From: Granulosicoccus sp045106855
GTDB lineage: Bacteria > Pseudomonadota > Gammaproteobacteria > Granulosicoccales > Granulosicoccaceae
NCBI GenBank assembly: GCA_045106855.1
Contig: JBGCFI010000035.1
Coordinates: 1-64,000 of the forward strand
Direction: 5' to 3'
Length of the DNA stretch: 64,000 nt
Shown here: one piece after another, positions 7,307-16,221 of the stretch
Layout: each line of letters starts with the position of its first letter
Position numbering within the stretch: position 1 is the stretch's first letter
Made by a program: the position numbers and the translations under genes
Notes under the pieces: model-generated
What the model was told of the DNA's origin: nothing
Seen by the model: only the letters and a program-made list of their open reading frames with translations
The model's database searches: none

Positions 7307-9667
7307 TCAAAACCCTTCCGCCCGGGGTAGCATATCTGGAGACTCGTCTGGCATGTTTTCCAGCCATCGCTCTAACATGGCCGATAGATCATTCATAAGT
7401 ACGGGTTTGGCGAGAAAATCATCCATACCTGACGCAATACAACGTTCTCTGTCACCTTTCATTGCATTGGCAGTGAGTGCCACGATAGCGCAGCGTGGTT
7501 TATTATTTTCCGATTCAAAGTCGCGTATAGCGTGTGTTGCTTTCAAGCCATTGAGCACAGGCATGGAAATATCCATCAAAACAAGATCGGGCGGATCGGC
7601 GGAATATGCGTCCACACCCTCCTGGCCATTGTCGGCTATGTCTGGCGTGAACCCGAGGTTCTCCAGCATGCCGGTAATAACCATTTGATTCACCAGATTA
7701 TCCTCGACGACGAGTATCCTCGCAGCAGGACGGGTTTGTTCGTCGGTATTCGAACTGGACAGTTCCGCTGGCTCGTCAAGTACGATATGACATTCCGGAG
7801 TTTCGCCGGTACTACTGCCAGCCAGCACGTTGGTTACTTTTTCCAGCAGAACTTCCGTTCGAACAGGCTTGACCATGGTGCCTGCAAAGCCTAATTCTCT
7901 TACCCGAGCGCCTTGTACTGATTGATCAACGGACGAAATAAGTACAATGGGGATGTCTGCCAGAGAAGGGTCAGCCTTGAAGGCTACACACAGTTCATGA
8001 CCATCCATCACCGGCATCTGAAAATCGATAAGCGCCAGATCGCACTTATGAATTTTGGCGATTTTTAGTGCTTCCTGGGCGCTATGGGCAACCAGCGGTC
8101 TCATACCCCACAGCTTGATTCGCCGACTTAAGATTTCGGTATTCAGTGGCAGATCGTCAACTACCAGTACGCTCAGGCCAAGCAAATTGACGTTGCGTAC
8201 AGAGGCTTGTTCAAAGGATTGATTTTTATCAACAGAGAGTTTGATGTTGAACGAGAATGTGGAACCTACCCCGAGTTCTGACTTTAGACCAATATCGGTA
8301 TCCATCAAGTGCAATAGTCGTCGGGAAATTGCCAGCCCGAGGCCGCTACCTTCAAATCTGCGATTTGACGCACCATCCACTTGTTCGAACATTCTGAACA
8401 CGTGCTCTTGCTTGTCCAGTGGTATTCCTATCCCCGTATCACTAACTTCAACGAGAAGAGTGAGGTTCTCGGCAGTGCCATTATTGACATCAGTAACCGC
8501 GGTAACATGTACAGCTACATAACCGCTATCAGTAAATTTAACGGCGTTGCCGACCAGGTTGGTTACGATTTGTCTCAGTCTGCTTTCATCAGCGATAAAA
8601 CGAGAAGGTAGTTCGGGAGCATAGTTCATGACCAGTTCAACCCCTTTGCTATGCGCGCGAGTTGCCAGCATTGCGGCGATATCGTCAAACATCCTGCGCA
8701 AGTCAAACGCCTGTGAGTCCAGTTCCAATTTGCCAGCTTCTACCTTTGAAAAATCAAGAATGTCGTTTATCAATGTCAATAGCGACTGAGCTGATGTAGA
8801 AACCGTAGACGCATACAGTCGTTGGTCGTCCGTCAGCCTGCTATCGAGAAGTAATTCGGTCATTCCCACAACCCCGTTCATGGGGGTACGAATTTCATGA
8901 CTCATGTTAGCCAGAAATTCTGACTTGGCGCGATTAGATGCCTGTGCTTCATCCCTTGAATTTTCTAGCTCTTTCTCGTGTACAGCGAGTGCGATTTCTT
9001 TCAATTTCAGGGCGGTAACATCTGTGCGCATCTCCACCAGTTCACCTGTCTTTAATTTGGCTAGGGAGACTTGTAGATGTTGAGCCGTTTTCGGGTCTTC
9101 ATTCTTTTTCAGCGGGATTGTCAGCGGTATCCCGCTTTCAACATGTTGTTGTCGCAACGTGACAAAGTGATCAATCCACTGTTGTTTTTCTTCCGCACTC
9201 TCAAAACAATCCTCTGCAGCTAGTTCAAGCAGCTGAAGCTCGGGAATTCCGGATTTTAGAATAGTATTGCGGGTCTTGTAGTATTCGTAGGCTGACTGGT
9301 TGAATTGAACGACCTTACGATTTTCACCGTAAATGATTAACGGAGCGCCGACAACGTTTAGTGCTGATCGTAGACGATTGAAGCGCCTGAACAGGGTTTT
9401 CAAATAAAGTGAGATAATGACGCCAAAACTGAACACACTGGTAGCGCCGATTGTCGTTGCACCGAGAACAATGTTCGAATCCAGCCCGCTTCTATGGGCT
9501 AGGTACCACCAGATCGCAGAGCCCGTGAAAACGGCAACTATGACAGGTGACAGAACCAGCACGATCCAGGTTCGCCCGTCCAGGAATCGTTCAATGCGTC
9601 TGAGTAATGACGGTTGTGAGCTCTGGTCTGCGTAAATTGATGCAGCCGTCTTGGCGTTGCTTTCCAC
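7307..9667 (-). CDS. Hybrid sensor histidine kinase with two receiver domains
   Basis: This 786-residue membrane hybrid kinase has two N-terminal transmembrane helices (about 33-57 and 66-89) with a very short periplasmic loop. A PAS-like region follows at about 95-215. HisKA has SHEIRTPMNG with the phospho-acceptor His at about 257. HATPase has the N box NLVGNAVKF at about 370-378, DTGIGIP and GSGLGL. Receiver 1 has VVDD and Asp of LIDFQMPVMDG at about 548; receiver 2 has VEDN and Asp of LMDISMPVLNG at about 699. There is no HPt domain and no cognate output regulator next door, so phosphoryl transfer must go to a partner elsewhere. The signal is unknown. Architecture resembles BarA/LuxQ-type hybrids without the terminal HPt. 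Confidence 0.93.
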   Translation of the reverse strand: MESNAKTAASIYADQSSQPSLLRRIERFLDGRTWIVLVLSPVIVAVFTGSAIWWYLAHRSGLDSNIVLGATTIGATSVFSFGVIISLYLKTLFRRFNRLRSALNVVGAPLIIYGENRKVVQFNQSAYEYYKTRNTILKSGIPELQLLELAAEDCFESAEEKQQWIDHFVTLRQQHVESGIPLTIPLKKNEDPKTAQHLQVSLAKLKTGELVEMRTDVTALKLKEIALAVHEKELENSRDEAQASNRAKSEFLANMSHEIRTPMNGVVGMTELLLDSRLTDDQRLYASTVSTSAQSLLTLINDILDFSKVEAGKLELDSQAFDLRRMFDDIAAMLATRAHSKGVELVMNYAPELPSRFIADESRLRQIVTNLVGNAVKFTDSGYVAVHVTAVTDVNNGTAENLTLLVEVSDTGIGIPLDKQEHVFRMFEQVDGASNRRFEGSGLGLAISRRLLHLMDTDIGLKSELGVGSTFSFNIKLSVDKNQSFEQASVRNVNLLGLSVLVVDDLPLNTEILSRRIKLWGMRPLVAHSAQEALKIAKIHKCDLALIDFQMPVMDGHELCVAFKADPSLADIPIVLISSVDQSVQGARVRELGFAGTMVKPVRTEVLLEKVTNVLAGSSTGETPECHIVLDEPAELSSSNTDEQTRPAARILVVEDNLVNQMVITGMLENLGFTPDIADNGQEGVDAYSADPPDLVLMDISMPVLNGLKATHAIRDFESENNKPRCAIVALTANAMKGDRERCIASGMDDFLAKPVLMNDLSAMLERWLENMPDESPDMLPRAEGF

Positions 9668-9877
9668 TAGTGATTTCCATGTTTAAAACCTGAGCAATAT
9701 AAACGCTGATCACATCGTGTTTATAACGTCTGCTCCAACATGATCTATCGGCAGATGGGTTGTCAGGTGAGGGATATGGATGGTTACTTGTGATTGAGTT
9801 CTCTTTTCTATCCTTTTCAGGTGAAGACAGGTAGCTATGCTGGTTGTGAATATTCTATTTACCCGATATTGCGAAAG

Positions 9878-9898
9878 GGCTGCTGGCGGAGAGCAGCC
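9878..9898 (-). terminator. Possible hairpin terminator after the metalloprotease gene
   Basis: About 29 bases past the metalloprotease stop, GGCTGCT (9878-9884) pairs with AGCAGCC (9892-9898) around a 7-base loop. On the transcribed strand the stem is followed only by CTTTCG, so the U tract is weak. Confidence 0.35.
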
Positions 9899-9926
9899 AG
9901 TCATAGTTGATATTTTTAATCGTAGT

Positions 9927-11720
9927 CTATCGAGTCCAGGTAGCCATTGTGGTTGGAGAACCCGGCCATGGATTTTTTAAGACATCGGGTGTCAATAGCA
10001 GTTGAGCCTCTTCCGGCTCTCCTTCAGATTCCGGTAGGTTGATAGCAATAGTTATGTAGCTTGCCTCCGAGAACCTTGATTTTTCATGTGGCCAGGCTTG
10101 TGTCGAGGAATTCCAGTCGATGGTTCTCTCTAGTACATACACTTTCCAGATGCCATCTCGTTTTACGCGAACGCTGAAATCACAGAATGATTGTATTTCG
10201 TCGCACATCCCGGCTCCCAAAGCGGTATCTCTTTCGGTCGGATTGCTGGGATCGAAGAGTGATTTTGTGCGACTGGCGTAAGGGCCTATTGGCGGATATA
10301 CCTTTGCTACCGGGGTAATGTCCATCACTTTGACACCGCCGGGTTTGTCCAGAAGCTCAGTTGCAGTGCTCGCCTGCATCAGTATTGAGTACACCGACTG
10401 TTCAATGCCTGTGTCGGAAGGCGATGTTGAAATGGCATTATTCTTACTGATCACTTGTTGCATAATTGAATTCGCTGACCAATCTGAAAGATGGGTGAGA
10501 TTCATGCCAACTTCTCTGTGCGCATCTCTACTGCCTTTCCTCTCTGGCGCAATTCTCCAACGCGGGTATCCATTCTGTTGCATGATTGTTGGAGAAAGAA
10601 ACTCGTTAGAGCGCGCGTCGAATCCCCACGAAGGCCCAACGTGTCCCAGTGTCTTATCTGCGTCAACACCTAGATACTGTCCAATGTACGGGTATTTTTC
10701 AGCTCCCTTCAAACCGTTTCTACCAAACTGTCCCCAATGAGCCAGGCCATACATATGCAGTGATTCATGCCAGGCCAGACCGAAACTTCCCTTACGTGGC
10801 ATGACAGAGGTCGCCATGCCGTTGCTTGCTCCTCTGCCTTTAGCTCCCGGGAACTTCATTCCCATCAACATAATCGAATCATGGGGTGTGTCACTGGCGT
10901 TAGAGAGTGCGCGGTTCCAGGCAGATCCAGTATCAAGCTGATTAATCCATATGACTTTTCCATCCGCTTTTCGGCTTGTTATGAGTCGCGGAGGAAAGCC
11001 TGCCTGTGCGCTTACGAGTACCTCGTTAACGTCGTAATAATTGGGTAGAGGTCCTTTTACAATCAACTCACTTACAGGAAGTTTCTGAGCCATTTCATCT
11101 AACAGAGATTGAACATTAGCTCCAACCCGATTCCAGTCCCAGCCAAAAAGTTCGAAAGGGAACACGTTTAGCGTCAGATCTACCGCCTCGCGAACTTTGA
11201 GTGCTTTTTCATTTTCTTTGTTACAGCGATAGCCAGCGTCTGAGTTAAGGCACCATTCTACTGCCCATGTCATGCCAGGTTTCATTAATTCCCTGGGTAT
11301 GGTGGTTGAATAACTATCTTCAAAACCATGATGTATGCTCTCAGGGCTAGTATTAAATTCTGTTGATATGATTGGGTTTGAGGGAGCATCCAGTGCGAAT
11401 TGTGTTTCTATGTCGCCTTGTCGTATCACTAGCGTAACGTCTAGGTCACTGGATGCTATGCTGCCGTCTGCTCCATTGTGAGTAAAATTGACTTTAAAGA
11501 GCATGTCCCGATTAGCAAGTATCGGAAATTCCCTGCGGATGTCTAACCCATCTTCTATCGTTGCATAGCTCTGATCATTGAGATCAAGGACATGCGATTG
11601 AGCTCCGTATACTCCGGCCAATGCAATATTGCTAAGCGAGTTTGCATGGCTTGATCCCAGGGTAAGCAATAGCATACATGATGATATGAGTTGTACTGGT
11701 GTGAACCGTAGTATTTTCAT
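9927..11720 (-). CDS. Secreted zinc metalloprotease, M66/StcE-like
   Basis: The 597-residue protein has a Sec signal peptide (KILRFTPVQLISSCMLLLTL, cleavage near SHA-NS). The zinc site is HESLHMYGLAHW at about residues 318-329, fitting the metzincin-like HExxHxxGxxH consensus, with an aromatic following the third His as in M66 (StcE/TagA) enzymes. A beta-rich region precedes it (about 30-190), as in M66 proteins, which carry substrate-recognition domains there. Several Cys pairs (for example WCLNSDAGYRC, and MCDEIQSFC near the C terminus) suggest disulfides outside the cytoplasm. It is monocistronic, with an AT-rich upstream region. The target protein, perhaps a glycoprotein, is not predictable. 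Confidence 0.7.
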   Translation of the reverse strand: MKILRFTPVQLISSCMLLLTLGSSHANSLSNIALAGVYGAQSHVLDLNDQSYATIEDGLDIRREFPILANRDMLFKVNFTHNGADGSIASSDLDVTLVIRQGDIETQFALDAPSNPIISTEFNTSPESIHHGFEDSYSTTIPRELMKPGMTWAVEWCLNSDAGYRCNKENEKALKVREAVDLTLNVFPFELFGWDWNRVGANVQSLLDEMAQKLPVSELIVKGPLPNYYDVNEVLVSAQAGFPPRLITSRKADGKVIWINQLDTGSAWNRALSNASDTPHDSIMLMGMKFPGAKGRGASNGMATSVMPRKGSFGLAWHESLHMYGLAHWGQFGRNGLKGAEKYPYIGQYLGVDADKTLGHVGPSWGFDARSNEFLSPTIMQQNGYPRWRIAPERKGSRDAHREVGMNLTHLSDWSANSIMQQVISKNNAISTSPSDTGIEQSVYSILMQASTATELLDKPGGVKVMDITPVAKVYPPIGPYASRTKSLFDPSNPTERDTALGAGMCDEIQSFCDFSVRVKRDGIWKVYVLERTIDWNSSTQAWPHEKSRFSEASYITIAINLPESEGEPEEAQLLLTPDVLKNPWPGSPTTMATWTR

Positions 11721-12510
11721 GGATTTTTTAAAAACGTGTTGTGGCGATAGTCTGGTGAGGCTGTTAAAGGAACATTCGTGTGTGCATTGATTAGTTCATG
11801 ACACCGTGTTTAATTCGATGAAATTCTATTTTACGTACGATGTAAGGCGCACTTTATTCCTTGCTTGATTGTTGCTTTATTCAAAAAAAATGTATCGCGA
11901 ATGCTGTTTATGAATGGTCAATTAAGTAATGTGCTTTGAAGCGTTTCGCCAGTTGATAATCAGTGATGATAGATGTGTATTTACTTGCGAATATGGCTGT
12001 TTTAACGCTGTATAAATACAACAATCGTGGAGTCTACTGAATTATATTTTTATGGATAATTAATATTCGGTATGTTTTTTTGCGTGTGTTAGCGAGGTAT
12101 GAATATCGTTACTGTTAGGCGATAAGTGGCTTCCCGGCACGTTGTAGGCGTGTGCGAGATGAGGGCTGACAGACTTGTATTACTGCTTAGATAGCCATTT
12201 TTGTAATGTGCTAATTTTTCTATGCAGTCGAGTAAGGAGGCTTTTTAGCGTCGTCGTATTTAATGACAAGCAGGCAAGTTGGGGTTGTTAGTACGATTGA
12301 GGTTGTCTGAGAGTCGCGCAAGGAGTCGCCGCAGCACTTTCGCAGCGCTTGTCTAGACAGCTGTTTGTATAGTGTTGAAAATCAGCCTTGATGATTCAAG
12401 GGGCGATCGGATTGCCTGGGGTTGTGTGTTGGCTGATTCGGTTTAAACAAGAAGATGATGTTTGTAGGTTTTCACGGGGTGTGAAAAAGCATGGCTCTGT
12501 TGTGGAGGCA
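11721..12510. other. AT-rich intergenic region upstream of the metalloprotease
   Basis: Nearly 800 bases with no credible gene. The part next to the protease start (about 11800-12110) is strikingly AT-rich with many TATA-like stretches and probably holds its promoter, read leftward. The right part becomes more GC-rich toward the dyad repeats. Short frames here have no conserved character. Confidence 0.4.
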
Positions 12511-12780
12511 GGTGCGCAGTGTTTGGCGCAATGGATTCCCGCTTTCGCGGGAATGACCGAGTGTTTTGGGGATGACGGGGTGTTGTGGGAATGAGCGGGT
12601 GTTGTGGGAATGACGGGGGGTTGTGGAGGCGGGTGCGCAGTGTTCGGCGCAATGGATTCCCGCTTTCGCGGGAATGACGGGGTGTTTTGGGGATGACCGG
12701 GTGTTGTGTACGCAGGTGCGCAGTGTTTGGCGCAATGGATTCCCGCTTTCGCGGGAATGACGGGGTGTTGTGGGAATGAC
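12511..12780. repeat. Three dRS3-like dyad repeats in longer repeated units
   Basis: The 20-base dyad ATTCCCGCTTTCGCGGGAAT occurs three times, at 12535-12554, 12656-12675 and 12739-12758. Its form ATTCCC-N8-GGGAAT is that of the neisserial dRS3 repeat and similar dispersed repeats in many proteobacteria. Each copy sits in a longer unit that starts GTGCGCAGTGTT(T/C)GGCGCAATGG and continues GACGGGGTGTT; between copies are further short GGAATGA-type units. The block lies directly after the stop of the last gene of the protocatechuate operon. Such dyads can act as hairpins in the mRNA 3' end or as insertion targets; neither can be shown here. Confidence 0.85.
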
Positions 12781-12792
12781 GGGGGGTGGTGT

Positions 12793-13839
12793 TTAGGTAA
12801 ACACGGTTCCGTCAAACAGTTTCCGGGCAGTTCTGATAATGGCGGTAGAACCTACTGTGCCGTCTTGGTTCATTCTGGCCTCAATGGCGGTATTGCCAAT
12901 GGGGTGTTCGATCATCATGTGTTTGGTGTTTCCGTCCGGGATAGAGACGATGTCAGCGGCTACGGAACCTGGTAGCAAGCCTGCGGTTGCAACACTGACG
13001 GCTCCCAGTACGCCAATACTGGCATGACAGCGATGCGGTATGAATGTGCGAGTTGAAATGGCTCCACCGTTGAGCGCCGGGCTTACCATGGTCATTTTTG
13101 GAACGGTTTTCTGGCTGACATCTTCCAGGTTCATTAACGGGCCGCAAGTGAGGCGAATGGATTCAAGGCGTGCTTTGAGCTGAGTATCGGCCTCCAGTGC
13201 TTCACGGCTTTCCTGGCCGGTAATGCCCATGTCGTCGGCACGAAGTACCACGACCGGCATACCGTTATCTATCATGGTGACGTTGAAACCGTCGATCTCA
13301 TCTATCACATTGCCTGTTGGAAGCAGGGCGCCGCAACTTGAGCCTGCCGTATCTTTGAACTCGAGGGCAATGGCGGAGGCTGTACCGGGTACACCGTCTA
13401 TTGATGATTGGCCGCTATAGTCTGGCAATGCATTTTTAACCGGTACGCGTGCCACAGCTATCTGTCCGGTATTCTCCATGTAGATGCTGACCTCGGTCAG
13501 TTCTGATGTGGCCGCTACTAATCCGCGTTCTATAGCGAAAGGGCCGACACCTGCGAGGATATTGCCGCAGTTTTGTGCTGCTGATACCAATGGTTCATCA
13601 ACCGACACTTGCAGGAATAGATAGTCGACATCAATACCGGGGCGGGATGATGCCTTAACAATGGCAACTTTCGAGGTGAGTGGGTCTGCACCTCCAATAC
13701 CATCAATTTGCCGAGGGTCAGGCGAACCCATGATACGTAACAGAAATCTATCACGCTCGGCAGGGAGTTCATCGTCTAGAAAGTAGGCGCCTTTGGACGT
13801 GCCACCGCGCATCCACAGGCAGCGTACCGATTCAGACAT
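12793..13839 (-). CDS. galD: 4-oxalomesaconate tautomerase (PrpF family)
   Basis: The protein of about 348 residues begins MSESVRCLWMRGGTSKG, the hallmark N terminus of the PrpF/LigU/GalD isomerase family, followed by IDGIGGADPLTSKVAIV and, near residue 90, SAAQNCGNILAGVGPFA. In protocatechuate/gallate 4,5-cleavage the enzyme interconverts keto and enol (or double-bond) isomers of 4-oxalomesaconate before hydration. The start at 13839 overlaps the upstream gene's stop by 8 bases, implying translational coupling; a longer in-frame extension to 13932 lies wholly inside that gene and lacks family similarity. Last gene of the leftward operon, followed by the dyad repeats. It could equally be named ligU. 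Confidence 0.85.
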   Translation of the reverse strand: MSESVRCLWMRGGTSKGAYFLDDELPAERDRFLLRIMGSPDPRQIDGIGGADPLTSKVAIVKASSRPGIDVDYLFLQVSVDEPLVSAAQNCGNILAGVGPFAIERGLVAATSELTEVSIYMENTGQIAVARVPVKNALPDYSGQSSIDGVPGTASAIALEFKDTAGSSCGALLPTGNVIDEIDGFNVTMIDNGMPVVVLRADDMGITGQESREALEADTQLKARLESIRLTCGPLMNLEDVSQKTVPKMTMVSPALNGGAISTRTFIPHRCHASIGVLGAVSVATAGLLPGSVAADIVSIPDGNTKHMMIEHPIGNTAIEARMNQDGTVGSTAIIRTARKLFDGTVFT

Positions 13840-14503
13840 ACTTGAGTCCTTTTTCTGCAAGTCGCTCTCGCATCTTGTACATGTCCAGGCCCAGTTCACC
13901 GCTTTCAAGGCGTTGGCGTTTGGCGTCTTCATTGGCTACCCGGTCTTGCGCTGCGGCGAGTACCTCAGCAGCTTCTTCGCGTTTGACCACGCAGACCCCG
14001 TCATCGTCAGCGATGATCACATCACCGGCATCCACATATGCACCCGCACATACGACCGGAACATTCACCGAACCCAGCGTTTCTTTTACTGTGCCTTGTA
14101 CACCGATAGTTTTCGCCCAGACAGGAAACTTCATTTCCGTCAGGTCGCGTACGTCACGTACTCCCGCATCAATAACCAATCCTGCGCATCCACGCGCCTT
14201 GGCAGAGGTTGCCAGGAGATCACCAAAGTAGCCTGCATCGGATGGGGAGGTTGTTGCCAACACCATGATGTCGCCAGCTTGTAGTTGTTCGATGGCCACA
14301 TGCAACATCCAGTTATCACACGGTGGCGCAAGGATAGTAACGGCTGATCCTGCCACAGAGACGCCGGGGTAGATTGGTCGCATGTAGCTTGCCAACAAGC
14401 CTTTGCGTCCCTGTGCCTCGTGGACGGTTGCAACACCACATTGCGCCAGTGCCGATATCACTGACTTGTCGGCTCTTTCGATATGCTGTTTAACTATGTT
14501 CAT
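13832..14503 (-). CDS. ligK: 4-carboxy-4-hydroxy-2-oxoadipate aldolase (HMG/CHA aldolase)
   Basis: This 223-residue RraA-fold enzyme cleaves 4-carboxy-4-hydroxy-2-oxoadipate to pyruvate and oxaloacetate, the last step of the 4,5-cleavage pathway. Visible features are TVHEAQGRKGLL near residue 25, YPGVSVAGSAVTI, and the catalytic/metal-binding GLVIDAGVRDVRDL (about residues 112-125) with the essential Arg and Asp. The start is ATG 14503, which shares its A with the TAA of the preceding gene (TAATG). The family also shows oxaloacetate decarboxylase activity. Homologues are called LigK, GalC or ProA. Confidence 0.9.
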   Translation of the reverse strand: MNIVKQHIERADKSVISALAQCGVATVHEAQGRKGLLASYMRPIYPGVSVAGSAVTILAPPCDNWMLHVAIEQLQAGDIMVLATTSPSDAGYFGDLLATSAKARGCAGLVIDAGVRDVRDLTEMKFPVWAKTIGVQGTVKETLGSVNVPVVCAGAYVDAGDVIIADDDGVCVVKREEAAEVLAAAQDRVANEDAKRQRLESGELGLDMYKMRERLAEKGLKYV

Positions 14504-15234
14504 TAGAGTTCGTCCACGCAACGGGGATAGATTGATTGAAAACCTTCTGCGTACTTTGCTGCCCGGCCGCCAGCTTGCCCACCTGAGTTTCGTCTGAAAT
14601 GGTTGCCTCTGTTCTCTGCTACATTTGTGTAAAAATCCCACAAGTGATGTTGTCCTTCCATACACTCAATGGCCGCGCGTTTCTGATCCCATACATCAGT
14701 GATATCGAGAAAGGTATCTGGTTTCCAACCCATCTGTTCTGTCTGGTGAGGTTCAAACAGATACAGTTGCGGAGCACCAAGAACTTTTTCTCCCGGGTTA
14801 TGGCCCCATGCCTGCGCAATCATACGTGCCTCCATGACAACCTCGGTGGTGTACATATGATCGGTGTTGTAGGGGTCGTATTGTGAATGACTCATTAAAA
14901 AGGAGGGCTGTAGCGCCCGCATCAGATCCACAAGCTTGAATTTGTCGTCTTTTTCCAGCTTCAAAGGGTAATCACCCAGGTCAAAGAACTGAATGTCATG
15001 TACGTTAAGTGCAGCCGCTGCATTCTCGGCTTCACCTCGACGTATCGATTTTACCTGGTCCAGTGTTTTTCCTTCTTTCCATAGTCGTGCACTCTCGCCG
15101 CGTTCACCATAGGACAAGCACGCAACAGTGACTTCATAACCAAGCTTCTGGTGCAAGGCGATGGATCCACCGCAACGCCAGACAAAATCAGCAGCGTGGG
15201 CAGAAATGACAAGTGCAGTTTTTTTATCAGACAC
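14503..15234 (-). CDS. galB: 4-oxalomesaconate hydratase (PIG-L/LmbE type, GalB-like)
   Basis: The 243-residue protein is of the LmbE/PIG-L zinc family. In place of the AHPDD motif it has SAHAADFVWRCGG (about residues 11-23), which is the form seen in GalB of gallate degradation. A second zinc segment is SHSQYDPYNTDH. GalB hydrates 4-oxalomesaconate to 4-carboxy-4-hydroxy-2-oxoadipate, the same reaction as the unrelated amidohydrolase LigJ of Sphingobium. Starts with GTG at 15234 and its stop overlaps the aldolase start. The 29-base gap to ligC is the largest in the operon. Confidence 0.85.
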   Translation of the reverse strand: MSDKKTALVISAHAADFVWRCGGSIALHQKLGYEVTVACLSYGERGESARLWKEGKTLDQVKSIRRGEAENAAAALNVHDIQFFDLGDYPLKLEKDDKFKLVDLMRALQPSFLMSHSQYDPYNTDHMYTTEVVMEARMIAQAWGHNPGEKVLGAPQLYLFEPHQTEQMGWKPDTFLDITDVWDQKRAAIECMEGQHHLWDFYTNVAENRGNHFRRNSGGQAGGRAAKYAEGFQSIYPRCVDEL

Positions 15235-15263
15235 GAGATTGAGTTCTCTTGAAAGTAGTGGGT

Positions 15264-16220
15264 TTAGACTTTGAGTACGCCCATTTGATCCTCGAGTAGC
15301 TGCATCACTTGCATGACGGCAAGCCCTTGTGCGAAGCTGGAATTCGGCTCGCGACCTTCCTGGATTGAGGTGATGAATTCGCGATCGATCAATTCGATAC
15401 CGTTGTTTGACACGGCAACATCAGATAAATCAATCGGATTCTTTTTTCCATCGAACAGATCATCATAGTTGGCGATATACGTACCGGTATCACCTATGTA
15501 ACGAAAAAAAGAACCGAACGGCCCATCGTTGTTAAATGACAACGATAATGTGCAAAGCTTGCCTGAAGGAGTTTTAAGCCCGATTGTCATATCCATGGCA
15601 ATACCCAGATCGGGGTGCGCCGGGCCTTGCAGGCCAAACACGTGACTGGGAATTTCGCCGGTTTGATACAGAAACAAATCGATGGTGTGGCAGGCATGAT
15701 GCCATAGCAGATGATCTGTCCAGCTACGTGGTTCACCTTTGGCATTGGTGTTGGTTCGCCTGAAGAAGTACGTTTGCGCATCCAGTTGCTGAATGTTGAA
15801 CTCACCGGCATCGATGCGGTTTTTAATCCATTGATGCGATGGATTAAAGCGACGTACATGCCCGACCATGCCAACCATGCCGGTCTCTTTTTGTACGGTA
15901 TCCATCATTTGTGCGTCGGCCAGACTATCGGCCATGGGAATTTCACAGAACGTGTGCTTGCCCGCACGCATTGCCTGCACCGATTGCTCGCAATGCAGTT
16001 GTGTGGGCGTTGACAGGATGACAGCATCAATATCTTGATCGAGAAATTCGCCGAAATCTGCGCAGGCAACCGGTATGTTGCGCTCTTTTGCCAAAGCCGT
16101 AATCTTGTCTTTGTTGGGGCCAAAAACCACCTTGACGTTCGCGTCATCGATGTTGGCCAAGGCATCCAGGTGTTTGAGCCCGAATGCACCGTAAGCGCCA
16201 GCTACACCAATATTGATCAT
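15264..16220 (-). CDS. ligC: 4-carboxy-2-hydroxymuconate-6-semialdehyde dehydrogenase
   Basis: This 318-residue Gfo/Idh/MocA-type oxidoreductase has a Rossmann NAD(P)-binding start, INIGVAGAYGAFGLKHLDAL, a GKHTFCEIPMA segment in place of the usual EKP motif, and a C-terminal substrate domain containing LLWHHACHTIDLFLYQTG. LigC oxidises the cyclic hemiacetal of the ring-opened product to 2-pyrone-4,6-dicarboxylate. A clear ribosome-binding site (TGGAGA) precedes ATG 16220, one base after the ligB stop. Its place between the dioxygenase and the lower pathway genes fits the biochemical order. Confidence 0.92.
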   Translation of the reverse strand: MINIGVAGAYGAFGLKHLDALANIDDANVKVVFGPNKDKITALAKERNIPVACADFGEFLDQDIDAVILSTPTQLHCEQSVQAMRAGKHTFCEIPMADSLADAQMMDTVQKETGMVGMVGHVRRFNPSHQWIKNRIDAGEFNIQQLDAQTYFFRRTNTNAKGEPRSWTDHLLWHHACHTIDLFLYQTGEIPSHVFGLQGPAHPDLGIAMDMTIGLKTPSGKLCTLSLSFNNDGPFGSFFRYIGDTGTYIANYDDLFDGKKNPIDLSDVAVSNNGIELIDREFITSIQEGREPNSSFAQGLAVMQVMQLLEDQMGVLKV

Positions 16221-16221
16221 G

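Noticed and set aside
7176..7688. 170-codon plus-strand frame
   Set aside because: Antisense to the receiver end of the hybrid kinase and out of frame with the small hypothetical gene; a shadow frame.
12511..12780. CRISPR array
   Set aside because: Repeat spacing is irregular (about 121 and 83 bases), the spacers are themselves repetitive, and no cas genes are near.
12396..12815. Minus-strand frames of 139, 87 and 69 codons with repeated PAKAGI / FPRKRESI peptides
   Set aside because: They are translations of the dRS3-like repeats. This false protein pattern is common wherever these dyads occur.
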